Source of the DNA: Bifidobacterium asteroides
GTDB lineage: Bacteria; Actinomycetota; Actinomycetes; Actinomycetales; Bifidobacteriaceae
Direction: 5' to 3'
Assembly (NCBI RefSeq): GCF_009683175.1
Contig: NZ_WKKW01000003.1
Coordinates: forward strand, 124,001 to 188,000
DNA: 64,000 bases
Made by a program: the position numbers and the translations under genes. This document shows positions 35,277-43,887 of this stretch, piece after piece. The notes under the pieces were generated by a model, which was not told where the DNA came from, searched no databases, and saw nothing but the letters and a program-made list of their open reading frames with translations. Every line of letters starts with the position of its first letter. Position 1 is the stretch's first letter.

Positions 35277-36122
35277 ATGGCCAAGCTGAGTATCGAACAT
35301 GTCAGCAAGGATTTCGAGCTGCGCAAAGGCCTGAAGCACACAACCATCCATGCTGTGCAAGATGCCAATTTCATCTTGGAATCAGGCAAAACCGTTGCTT
35401 TGGTCGGTGAATCAGGTTCGGGCAAATCCACTATTGCAAGGATGATCACCTGTCTGGAATCCCCGACATCCGGCCAGATAAAACTGGATGGCAGGCTGGT
35501 TCCGCATAAGGGGCGCGAACTCTATCGGTACCGGCACAATGTTCAGATGGTGTTCCAGGACCCCTTCGCTTCTCTCAATCCGTACCACAACATTTATCAC
35601 CATCTTGTTCGACCTATGAAGGTTAATGGAATGGCATCCAGTGAGGAGGAGTATGTGCAGAAAGTTGCAGATCTACTAAAACGAGTGGATCTATATCCTG
35701 CCGAAGAATATATGTGGCGTCGTCCACACGAGTTGTCAGGCGGTCAAAGGCAGAGGGTGGCCATTGCCCGCGCTCTTGCGCCCGGTCCTAAGATTCTTAT
35801 AGCGGACGAGCCGGTTTCCATGCTTGATGTGTCCTTGCGTGTCGGGGTTCTGTCTATGCTGGCGAAAATTCAGCATGAAGATCATTTAGCAATGCTTTAT
35901 ATCACTCACGATCTGGCTACGGCCAGGCATTTCTCCGATAAGATTATGGTCATGCAGAAAGGCCGGATTGTAGAGGCAGGGCCTTCCGACCAGGTCATCC
36001 TGCACCCGCAGAACAGCTACACGAAAATTTTGCTCAACGCTGCCCCGGATCCAGAACGCTACTTTGAGCGCCAGGAAGAAGCGAAGAGGCAGGAGACTGA
36101 GCGTCAAGGGGGTATTTCCTGA
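35277..36122 (+). CDS. ABC transporter ATP-binding protein, DppF/OppF type
   Basis: A 281-residue second ATPase of the importer: Walker A GESGSGKST, Q-loop VFQDPFASLNPY, signature LSGGQRQRVAIARAL, Walker B ILIADEPVSMLD and H-loop ITHD. The start could be the GTG at 35268, overlapping the previous stop, or the ATG at 35277 used here. Its stop shares one base with the start of the GH2 gene, showing that hydrolase and importer belong to one operon. Confidence 0.92.
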   Translation: MAKLSIEHVSKDFELRKGLKHTTIHAVQDANFILESGKTVALVGESGSGKSTIARMITCLESPTSGQIKLDGRLVPHKGRELYRYRHNVQMVFQDPFASLNPYHNIYHHLVRPMKVNGMASSEEEYVQKVADLLKRVDLYPAEEYMWRRPHELSGGQRQRVAIARALAPGPKILIADEPVSMLDVSLRVGVLSMLAKIQHEDHLAMLYITHDLATARHFSDKIMVMQKGRIVEAGPSDQVILHPQNSYTKILLNAAPDPERYFERQEEAKRQETERQGGIS

Positions 36123-38521
36123 TGAGGCGCACTGTCACAAGCCTGATGGACGGATGGGAATTCTGCGATGATCGGGCACCTGGGCAATGGAGGGAAGTCG
36201 AGCTGCCCCATGATTGGGCTATCGAACGACCGGTCAAGGAGGACATGCCCGGGGGTGGTGAACAAGCATTTCGTGATCGTTGGGGGATTGGCTGGTACCG
36301 CAGGACCTTTCATATGGATGAAAGACCTGCGAGCAAAGCCTGTTGGATTCATTCAGACGGGATATATGAATGCAGCTCAATACACGTGAACGGGGTCTAT
36401 ATAGGAGGCCATGACTACGGGTATTCGCCTTTTTCCTGTGATTTGTCGGACGCTGTGCACCCAGGGGAGAATGAGATTCTTATTCGTGTAGACAACACTC
36501 GGACCCCTCCCGACCGATGGTACAGCGGCGCAGGAATATATAGGCAACTAAGTATAGTAGAGGCCTCGAACCCTCATTTGGACCAGGATAGGGTCAGTAT
36601 AAAGCAGCATATCGATGTGGAAAGTTCTCGGGCAGACCTGTCATGCAGAATTCCTCTGGTCCATTCCACCCGAGAACATGAACCGCGCGATCTGCACATC
36701 AGGGCATCACTGGTTGATAAAAACGGCATCGTTGCAGCCTCGGGCAAATTGGAGAACCTGGATGGAACGCTGAAGTTGAGTGTGTCGCATGCACATCTGT
36801 GGAGCGCCGAAGATCCATATCTCTATAAGTTGCATATAGGACTGTACTCTGACGATCAATTGATAGATGATCTTAAGCTGCATATCGGATTGCGCCGAGT
36901 GAGTTTTGATGCTGAACAGGGGATGTTGGTCAACGGAAGCAAGGTCATCTTCAAGGGGGTGTGCCTGCATCAGGATTTAGGATGCATGGGGTCCAGGACT
37001 TCCAGTGATCTATTACGCCAGCGGTTGCTTTTGTTGAAAAAAATGGGTTGCAATGGCATTCGGGCGGCGCATCATGCCCATCCTACTGAATTGTTGGATC
37101 TGTGCGACGAACTGGGTTTCTACGTTTATGACGAGGCCTTCGACAAGTGGTTCAGCGGGCATGATGAGCATTTCTTCGCTGAGCACTGGAAGGAAGACCT
37201 TGCAGCTCTCATGTACAGGGACAGAAATCGCCCCTCGGTGGTCATATGGGGTCTGGGCAACGAAGTAGAGCACCAGGCCCAGCCGGCTATGCTTAGGACC
37301 CTGTCAACGATGGTCGATTATGCCCACGGACTTGACCCAACCAGGCCTGCCTGTTGTGCCCTGAGCCCCCATTTTCAGCGACCCGATCAGAGCAATAATG
37401 GGGATGGCATAGTCCAGGCCACGGATGATGTTTCGGCCAATGAGGAAATCTCCGACCTGGATGGAATTGTCGGATGCATCAAGGCTGTTGCAGATGTCAG
37501 CGACATGGTGGTAGTCAATTATGCAGAACAATGGTATGAGCGGATCCACAAGGCAATCAGCGATAAACCGATTTTTGGTTCCGAGGTCTACCAGTATTTC
37601 TCGGGTCACCCCGATCAGATGCAGAACTTCACTGACGCCAACCCCAATCTTGTACCTTTTGAACATTCCTATGTCGTAGGCGGGGCCATATGGGCAGGAT
37701 TCGACTATCTAGGTGAATCCATGGGTTATCCTTCCAAGGGTTGGAGTGGAGCCTTGATTAGGACTGACAACATTCCCAAAACAGGTTATTTCCTGATGCA
37801 GAGTTACTGGTCTCGGGAACCGATGGTCCATTTCTGTGTTCTCGACTACAGCCAGCCTGACGAGATGGTCAAAGAACATTGGGATATGCCCCCATACCTG
37901 CATCATTGGGACTTTCCTGGAACCAGAAGAAGAGTCCTGCCTTTCATGATTGCCACCAACTGCGATACGGTTCGTCTCTTCCTGAATGGGAAGGAATTCC
38001 ACCTAGAACACCCGAATGAGGAGAGGAACCGTTGCATTAAAGGCTATCTGCCCTACATACCCGGCTGCGTACATGTGGAAGGCTACAGAAATGGGAAGAA
38101 GGTCTGTCAACAAACAGTGCAAACCCCAAGCAAACCCGCGAGGCTTCTTTTTGGTCCAGATACCAAATCGGCCAGTATTGGGCTTTTTGACTCGGACAAG
38201 ACGGATTCTGGCATTATGCAACGTTTTCCCGCTGATAAAGGTTTCAGGTGTCTGATCGGACTCAGGTGTGTTGACAAGGACCGGGTCCTGTGTTTTAGAA
38301 GCAATCCTTTAATTCATTTCGAAGTTCAGGGGCCGATTCGAATGGTTGGGCTGGACGATGGGTGTCTGCTAAGCAATGGTGATTATGGGGCAAAGCAGAT
38401 GCGTGCCTATCAGGGGCAGTGCGGCGTGGTGATAGGAGGGACGGGTGAAGCTGGGCCTGCAAAAATCATGGCCCAGGCTGAAGGCATGGAGCCTGCTGTC
38501 CTTGAATGTCTGATGTCCTGA
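36122..38521 (+). CDS. GH2 glycoside hydrolase of about 800 residues (beta-galactosidase-like; substrate uncertain)
   Basis: A 799-residue family 2 retaining enzyme. The sugar-binding domain contains VELPHDWAIERP and RDRWGIGWYRRTF, followed by an Ig-like domain and the barrel with FKGVCLHQDLGCMG and GCNGIRAAHHAHPTELLDLCDELGFYVYDEAFDKW. The acid/base glutamate is in WGLGNEVE and the nucleophile is probably the glutamate of PIFGSEVYQYF. No signal peptide. It is the last gene of the importer operon, so its substrate should be a side group of the imported oligosaccharide, for example galactose, arabinose or xylose; the sequence alone does not decide. Confidence 0.85.
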   Translation: MRRTVTSLMDGWEFCDDRAPGQWREVELPHDWAIERPVKEDMPGGGEQAFRDRWGIGWYRRTFHMDERPASKACWIHSDGIYECSSIHVNGVYIGGHDYGYSPFSCDLSDAVHPGENEILIRVDNTRTPPDRWYSGAGIYRQLSIVEASNPHLDQDRVSIKQHIDVESSRADLSCRIPLVHSTREHEPRDLHIRASLVDKNGIVAASGKLENLDGTLKLSVSHAHLWSAEDPYLYKLHIGLYSDDQLIDDLKLHIGLRRVSFDAEQGMLVNGSKVIFKGVCLHQDLGCMGSRTSSDLLRQRLLLLKKMGCNGIRAAHHAHPTELLDLCDELGFYVYDEAFDKWFSGHDEHFFAEHWKEDLAALMYRDRNRPSVVIWGLGNEVEHQAQPAMLRTLSTMVDYAHGLDPTRPACCALSPHFQRPDQSNNGDGIVQATDDVSANEEISDLDGIVGCIKAVADVSDMVVVNYAEQWYERIHKAISDKPIFGSEVYQYFSGHPDQMQNFTDANPNLVPFEHSYVVGGAIWAGFDYLGESMGYPSKGWSGALIRTDNIPKTGYFLMQSYWSREPMVHFCVLDYSQPDEMVKEHWDMPPYLHHWDFPGTRRRVLPFMIATNCDTVRLFLNGKEFHLEHPNEERNRCIKGYLPYIPGCVHVEGYRNGKKVCQQTVQTPSKPARLLFGPDTKSASIGLFDSDKTDSGIMQRFPADKGFRCLIGLRCVDKDRVLCFRSNPLIHFEVQGPIRMVGLDDGCLLSNGDYGAKQMRAYQGQCGVVIGGTGEAGPAKIMAQAEGMEPAVLECLMS

Positions 38522-38930
38522 ACGGGTTTTGCAAGTCGCTTCCATACTCACCTGCATACCGAAGACGGTTGGGCGGCTTTCGGTGCTTTCTGGTGTCCGA
38601 TCGCCTGAAGTTGAAGGAATTGTCCCTGATGCAATACAGCAGAACTGAAATGAGGAATATGCAGATCTCTAGGTAAACCGAGCATTCGGTGAAGGTGTGA
38701 AAGGTTCTCTGATGATATTTCCTGGGTCATCGCGAATTTGTCTTTGATAGATTCGGGATGTTTCGAGGTTACTTTTGGAAACGCAAGGCCGAGATATCTT
38801 TTGACGGATAAACTTGGTCAGGTGCCTAGGGCTTGAATACATGCTGGCGTAGCGTCGGCCTGGTTCGAACCCAAGCACCTGGCAACCGACAGGACCTGAA
38901 CCTGTGGATCACCGATGAGGATGAGGCTTT
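38522..38930. other. Intergenic region between the two GH2 genes
   Basis: A 409-base gap with no supported gene. ACCGAA (38558) and TTCGGT (38579) could form a weak terminator stem after the first GH2 gene. TTGACG at 38797-38803 is a possible -35 for the second. GTTTC and GAAAC flank 38758-38780 loosely. Short minus-strand frames here have no recognisable product. Confidence 0.4.
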
Positions 38931-41900
38931 ATGTTTATTCCACGCTACTATGAGGACCCTTCCAGACTACATGTGGGGACTGAACCCAATCGTTCCTACT
39001 TCATCCCAGCCTCAGGGCCGATGGATTCCAGGGGTGACAGGAGGAGAGAGTCGGATCGTTTCCTGGATCTGGACGGTGACTGGGATTTTCGTTATTATCG
39101 CAGTCTTTATGATCTTGATGCTGAGGTAACCTCTGCCCAGGAGGCTGGTGAACCTGTTTTTTACCAGGAGGACTTCAACCCCGAGGATGATGCCGGTCAT
39201 GGGGTGTTCAAGCCTATTACTGTGCCTGGAGTCTGGCAGACACAAGGGTATGACAATCCCCAGTACACGAACACCAGGTATCCTTTCCCCTTTGAACCCC
39301 CGTATGTCCCTCAGGACAATCCATGCGGGATCTACCTGCGGACTTTCGAATATCAGCCTGTTGCCAGGGCCCCGCGTGCTCTGCTTAACTTCGATGGGGT
39401 GGATTCCTGCTTTTATCTTTGGATGAATGGTGAGCTTGTGGGATACAGCCAGGTATCCCATTGCACCAGTGAATTCGATATAACCAAAAAACTGAAACCG
39501 GGGCGCAACCGTCTCGCAGTTCTGGTGCTCAAGTGGTGTGATGGCAGTTATCTGGAAGACCAGGATAAGTTCAGGATGAGCGGCATCTTCAGGGATGTCT
39601 ATATCCTGCGTCGACCTGAAAGCCGCATCCGGGATTACTTCGTTCACACTAATCTGAAGCAGGACAACTCCCGAGCCTGTGTCACTGTGGATCTTGATAT
39701 AGCGGCTACTGGACAGTCGGCAAAACCGTCTGTCATGGGCAGGATCGTGGACTCAGCAGGTTCGAAGATCGCTGAAAGCAGGGCCAGTGGGGGCGAAAAT
39801 CAATCATGTCTGCGAATGGAAATCGACCATCCCCGTTTGTGGAATGCCGAAGACCCGCAGCTTTACAGGTTGGAGCTCTACTACAAGGGCGATGCCGTGG
39901 GGACGTCCATGGAGGATCCCGACGAGGTCATTACCGACTACATTGGACTGCGATCTGTTAGCGTCGAAGGCCAGGTGGTCAAGGTCAACGGCTCGCCCAT
40001 CAAGATTCATGGTGTGAACCGGCACGATGGAGATCCCCGGACGGGATTTGCCATTGATCAAGATCAAATCATGCGCGACTTGGTTCTGATGAAAGAGCAT
40101 AATGTCAACGCCATCCGCACTTCTCACTATCCTAATGCGCCGCAGTACTACTCACTCTTTGACCAGATGGGCTTCTACCTGGTGGCTGAAGCAGACCTGG
40201 AGACACATGGAATCGAATACCTCTATCATGGTCCCGGCTGGAAGGAACCCGACTATTGGAACGGCAAGATAGCCGACGATCCCAATTTTACCCAGTCTAT
40301 CCTTGATAGGGCCCAGCGCAGTCTGGAGCGTGATAAGAATCACCCCTCGATCATCATCTGGTCCATGGGCAACGAGAGTGGGTACGGATGTGGAATTGAA
40401 GCGGCTTTGGCCTGGACTAAACAGCGCGACCCCTCGCGACTCACCCACTACGAATCGGCAATCCACGGCTCACCCAGGACAGACCTTGACTATTCCAATC
40501 TGGATATCACTTCCAGAATGTACCCCTCAATCCGTCAGATCAAGGAGTATTTCACTTCTGAGGGTCCCCATGGCGTCAGCTCTCACGGGGATGACGGGGA
40601 CGGAGGCAGGCGACCGTACTTCCTGTGCGAATTCTGTCATGCCATGGGATTGGGGCCTGGCGATCTTGAGGACTACTTCCGTGTTTTCCAGGAGCAGCCG
40701 GGAATTCTTGGTGGATGCGTTTGGGAGTGGGCTGACCATGCCATTGATCAGGGACGGTCAAGAGATGGTCGACAGGTCTACACCTATGGCGGTGATCACG
40801 ACGAGTACCCGAACGATGGCAACTTCTGCATGGATGGTTTGGTGTACCCTGATCGGCATCCCCATACTGGTTTGGAAGAGTTCAAGAATGTCTTTCGTCC
40901 AGCTCGGGTAGTTGATTTTAATCCGGCAGATGAAACAATTCGTCTGCATAATTACCTGGACTTTATTTATTTGGATGAGTACCTGACCCTGTATTGGACC
41001 GTGCTCAGGGATGGCGAACCGGTTCTTACTGGTGGATTGTCGGAGAATGCCGAAGATGATCTGCACATCGCTCCTCATCAGGAGGGCAAGGTCAAGCTTC
41101 CTCCAATAAAATGGCCCGACCGTGGAAGAGTGACGCTCTTGGTTTCCTATGCCTTGAAGAAAGAGGACCGGAACCTTCGTCGGGGACATTTACTGGGGTT
41201 CGATGAGTTGAATGCGGCAGCGCTGGGTCTGGATGAACGGCGCAACAGTGTGGCTGGATTCATTTTAGAAGAGCACCGAAACAACCGACAAGATGTCGTC
41301 CGGCCTATGACCAAGGAAAACGCAGGCACGATTGAAGTGGAGGGGGATGACTGGCGATATGTCTTCAACAAGCGTACCGGCATGCTTGATACTGCAATTG
41401 TAGCCAATCGACAGCTTCTGACAGCTCCCACCCAAGTCAATGTCTGGAGGGCTCCAACAGACAACGACGCCATCATTAAGCAGGAGTGGATCAGGGCTCA
41501 GTACGACAGGACTGTGACCAGGGCGTATGAATCTGTTCTGAATATTGATGAGGACAGAGACATTACCACGATTCGCACTGACTTGTCCCTGGTGTCGCCG
41601 AGCATCCAACCCTTGGGAAGTATCCAGGCTACATGGTCCTTTGATTGTCTAGGAGGTTTGGATCTTGGGTTGAGCTTCCACAAGGATTCCGAATTCCCTG
41701 TACTGCCAAGGTTTGGCATACGCCTCTTCCTCCCCAGGACCATGGACAAAGTCACATATTGTGGATATGGGCCCTACGAGAGCTATAGGGACATGCATCA
41801 GGCCAGCCACTATGGCGTTTTCTCAAATACTGTGGAAGGCATGGTTGAACACTATCTGCGCCCACAAGAGAACGGTTCGCATTTCGGTTGTGATTATCTA

Positions 41901-42161
41901 ATGGTCGAGGATGGCTGGTCGGCTTTGGAGGTCGTTGGAGACACTCCCATCTCCTTTAGCTGCTCCCCATATACCCAAGAGGAGCTGACTGAAAAAGGTC
42001 ACGACTATGAGCTGCAGGAATGCGGTTCCACTGTGCTTTGCCTGGATTATGCAACTGCAGGTGTCGGCTCCAATAGTTGCGGACCTGATTTGGCTCCTGC
42101 CTATCAAATGAATGAGTCCGAGATCACCTTCGGACTGCATCTAAGGGTCCAATCACACTAG
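38931..42161 (+). CDS. GH2 beta-galactosidase, LacZ type
   Basis: A 1076-residue, five-domain LacZ-type enzyme hydrolysing beta-galactosides in the cytoplasm. The N-terminal jelly roll contains VPGVWQTQGYDNPQYTN and NPCGIYLRTF; the barrel has IKIHGVNRHDGDPRTGFAID. The acid/base glutamate lies in IIIWSMGNESGYG and the nucleophile in PYFLCEFCHAMG. The C-terminal small domain with WRAPTDNDA and CGYGPYESYRDMHQASHYGVF is complete. AGGATGAGG precedes the ATG. It appears to be its own transcription unit, ending at a strong terminator shared with xylB. Confidence 0.93.
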   Translation: MFIPRYYEDPSRLHVGTEPNRSYFIPASGPMDSRGDRRRESDRFLDLDGDWDFRYYRSLYDLDAEVTSAQEAGEPVFYQEDFNPEDDAGHGVFKPITVPGVWQTQGYDNPQYTNTRYPFPFEPPYVPQDNPCGIYLRTFEYQPVARAPRALLNFDGVDSCFYLWMNGELVGYSQVSHCTSEFDITKKLKPGRNRLAVLVLKWCDGSYLEDQDKFRMSGIFRDVYILRRPESRIRDYFVHTNLKQDNSRACVTVDLDIAATGQSAKPSVMGRIVDSAGSKIAESRASGGENQSCLRMEIDHPRLWNAEDPQLYRLELYYKGDAVGTSMEDPDEVITDYIGLRSVSVEGQVVKVNGSPIKIHGVNRHDGDPRTGFAIDQDQIMRDLVLMKEHNVNAIRTSHYPNAPQYYSLFDQMGFYLVAEADLETHGIEYLYHGPGWKEPDYWNGKIADDPNFTQSILDRAQRSLERDKNHPSIIIWSMGNESGYGCGIEAALAWTKQRDPSRLTHYESAIHGSPRTDLDYSNLDITSRMYPSIRQIKEYFTSEGPHGVSSHGDDGDGGRRPYFLCEFCHAMGLGPGDLEDYFRVFQEQPGILGGCVWEWADHAIDQGRSRDGRQVYTYGGDHDEYPNDGNFCMDGLVYPDRHPHTGLEEFKNVFRPARVVDFNPADETIRLHNYLDFIYLDEYLTLYWTVLRDGEPVLTGGLSENAEDDLHIAPHQEGKVKLPPIKWPDRGRVTLLVSYALKKEDRNLRRGHLLGFDELNAAALGLDERRNSVAGFILEEHRNNRQDVVRPMTKENAGTIEVEGDDWRYVFNKRTGMLDTAIVANRQLLTAPTQVNVWRAPTDNDAIIKQEWIRAQYDRTVTRAYESVLNIDEDRDITTIRTDLSLVSPSIQPLGSIQATWSFDCLGGLDLGLSFHKDSEFPVLPRFGIRLFLPRTMDKVTYCGYGPYESYRDMHQASHYGVFSNTVEGMVEHYLRPQENGSHFGCDYLMVEDGWSALEVVGDTPISFSCSPYTQEELTEKGHDYELQECGSTVLCLDYATAGVGSNSCGPDLAPAYQMNESEITFGLHLRVQSH

Positions 42162-42167
42162 ATCCGT

Positions 42168-42205
42168 GAACCAGGATGGAGAGGAATTGCTCTCCATCCT
42201 GGTTC
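42168..42205. terminator. Bidirectional terminator between the LacZ-type gene and xylB
   Basis: GAACCAGGATGGAGAG and CTCTCCATCCTGGTTC form a perfect 16-base stem with a six-base loop, followed by ATTTT on the plus strand. The right arm overlaps the last two bases of the xylB stop codon, so the same hairpin serves both convergent genes. Confidence 0.9.
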
Positions 42206-43712
42206 ATTTTCGCCAGTTCCTGTATTGCTGATATACCTGGTCCTGAGGCTGTCCCGATAGTATTTCTTCAATATTCACTGGCCAGACGGGGGGCTGATCC
42301 TGACCGAACAAGGTCCAGGCTGCCTGACGTGCTGCTCCGATGGCGACGTACTCATCGATTTGTGGCAACTCCACATCCATGCCCAGAATCTGAGGTGCAT
42401 ATGCCCTGACTGCCTTGGACTTTGCCCCTCCGCCGACCAGGAGGATTCGCCTGACTTCGGTGCCGAGATGTTTCAGCAATTCCAGGCAGTCGCGTTGTGA
42501 ACAGAGAAGACCTTCAATAAAGGCGCGAGCCAGGTTCTGCCTGTTTGTATTTTCCAAGCTCAGTCCATTGATGCTGGCCCTGGCATCCGGACGGTTGGGG
42601 GTGCGCTCGCCATCAAAATAGGGGATTAAGGTGATGCCGCCGGCTCCTGGTTCTGACTGGTCTGCAAGATCTGCCAGGCCATCGTAATCAACGCCCATGG
42701 CTGCACGGCCGGCGTCAAGAATTCTAGAGGCGTTGATTGTGCATGCCAGGGGGAGCCAGTGCCCAGTGGCATCAGCGAAACCTGTGACTGATGCGCTCAT
42801 ATCATATGCGGGAACAGGGCTGATGGCGGCGGCAACTCCGGAAGTGCCCAGAGAGATCGAGACGTCCCCTACTCGCATTGACAGCCCGAGAGCGGTCATG
42901 GCATTATCGCCCCCGCCAGGTGCGATGATGCATCCGCCGGGTACCTTCTTGCCTGCGATTCGAGGATCGGCCTTGGCGCCGACCTGATATGGCCCCAGGA
43001 CCTTGGGAAGGATGACCTTCTCAGCCATTCCGTCAGGAAGGGCCATGCTGAGGAGATCGCGCCGATAAGTGTCGGTTGCTGAGTTGAAGTAACCGGTGCC
43101 GGATGCGTCCGACCGGTCCGTGAAGAGGTCAGCCAGGTGTGCGTCATCACCCTTCGCGGCGGCAGGCCCATGTCCGGCAATGGCCCAACTCAACCAGTCA
43201 TGGGGAAGGCAGATGGCAGCGATTTTATTGGCGTTTTCGGGTTCGTTACGACTAACCCAGTTCACTTTGGTGATGGTTAAAGAGGCGACTGGAGAAGAAC
43301 CGACCGCTCTGACCCAGCGCTGTCTACCGCGCATATTCGGATCAGCATCCAGGTCCGATTCGGTTCCGCTTTCTTTAGGAGGTCGGCCCAGGCGGATGAT
43401 CAGCTCCTCGGCGTCAGCTGCAGAACGGGTGTCATTCCAAAGCAGGGCATCGCGAATGACCCGGCCGGTATCGTCCAGTAGGACCATGCCGTGTTGCTGA
43501 CCGCCCACTGAGATGGCGGAGATATCGTCAAGACCGCCAGCCTCTTGGGCCGCCTTTCTAAAGGCAGTCCACCATGCTTGCGGGTCGATGCTGGTCCCAT
43601 CGGGATGTGATGCCTTGCCGAAACGAACCATTTGTCCCGTCCTGGCATCCGTGACCCTTACTTTGCAGGATTGCGTCGATGTATCAACTCCTGCCACCAG
43701 CACTCTATCCAT
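42204..43712 (-). CDS. xylB: Xylulokinase
   Basis: A 502-residue FGGY-family kinase phosphorylating D-xylulose to xylulose 5-phosphate, which feeds the bifid shunt. It shows the N-terminal phosphate-binding GVDTSTQSCK, ISVGGQQHGMVLLD (xylulokinase QQHG motif), LLWNDTRSA and the C-terminal FGGY-like ATP-site region LLVGGGAKSKAVRAYAPQILGMDV. AAGGAGG lies five bases before the ATG. It is divergent from a ROK regulator gene, with a dyad operator candidate between them. Confidence 0.95.
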   Translation of the reverse strand: MDRVLVAGVDTSTQSCKVRVTDARTGQMVRFGKASHPDGTSIDPQAWWTAFRKAAQEAGGLDDISAISVGGQQHGMVLLDDTGRVIRDALLWNDTRSAADAEELIIRLGRPPKESGTESDLDADPNMRGRQRWVRAVGSSPVASLTITKVNWVSRNEPENANKIAAICLPHDWLSWAIAGHGPAAAKGDDAHLADLFTDRSDASGTGYFNSATDTYRRDLLSMALPDGMAEKVILPKVLGPYQVGAKADPRIAGKKVPGGCIIAPGGGDNAMTALGLSMRVGDVSISLGTSGVAAAISPVPAYDMSASVTGFADATGHWLPLACTINASRILDAGRAAMGVDYDGLADLADQSEPGAGGITLIPYFDGERTPNRPDARASINGLSLENTNRQNLARAFIEGLLCSQRDCLELLKHLGTEVRRILLVGGGAKSKAVRAYAPQILGMDVELPQIDEYVAIGAARQAAWTLFGQDQPPVWPVNIEEILSGQPQDQVYQQYRNWRK

Positions 43713-43758
43713 GGCCGCCTCCTTGCTCGAGCAGATGTATTGCGATTCTTATGCCATC

Positions 43759-43787
43759 CTACCCTAATCATTAGATGAATGAACTAA
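43759..43787. promoter_or_regulatory. Candidate XylR operator between xylB and xylR
   Basis: TTAGATGAATGAACTAA (43771-43787) is an imperfect dyad with TTAG/CTAA ends, like known XylR operators that begin TTAGTT and end AACTAA. TCATT-AGATG-AATGA overlaps it. Directly beside it CTACCCTAAT (43759-43768) repeats the box at the xylA -10. This lies in the xylB promoter region. Confidence 0.55.
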
Positions 43788-43887
43788 GTATTGCTGGATG
43801 ACATTGACAATGGCAGGTGGAATACTAAAAAACGGTCTGTTTGTTCCTGCCGTCCACGATAGACGTCAATTTTAAGAAGGTCGATTT

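Noticed and set aside
38669-38878. Small minus-strand frame between the two GH2 genes
   Set aside because: No ribosome-binding site and no recognisable sequence; probably chance.
38850-38912. tRNA-like T-arm (ACAGG-TTCAGGT-CCTGT on the minus strand) and a GGTTCGAACC palindrome
   Set aside because: No acceptor, D-arm or anticodon arm can be placed around it, and the needed 5' part would fall in the GH2 start. Coincidental similarity.
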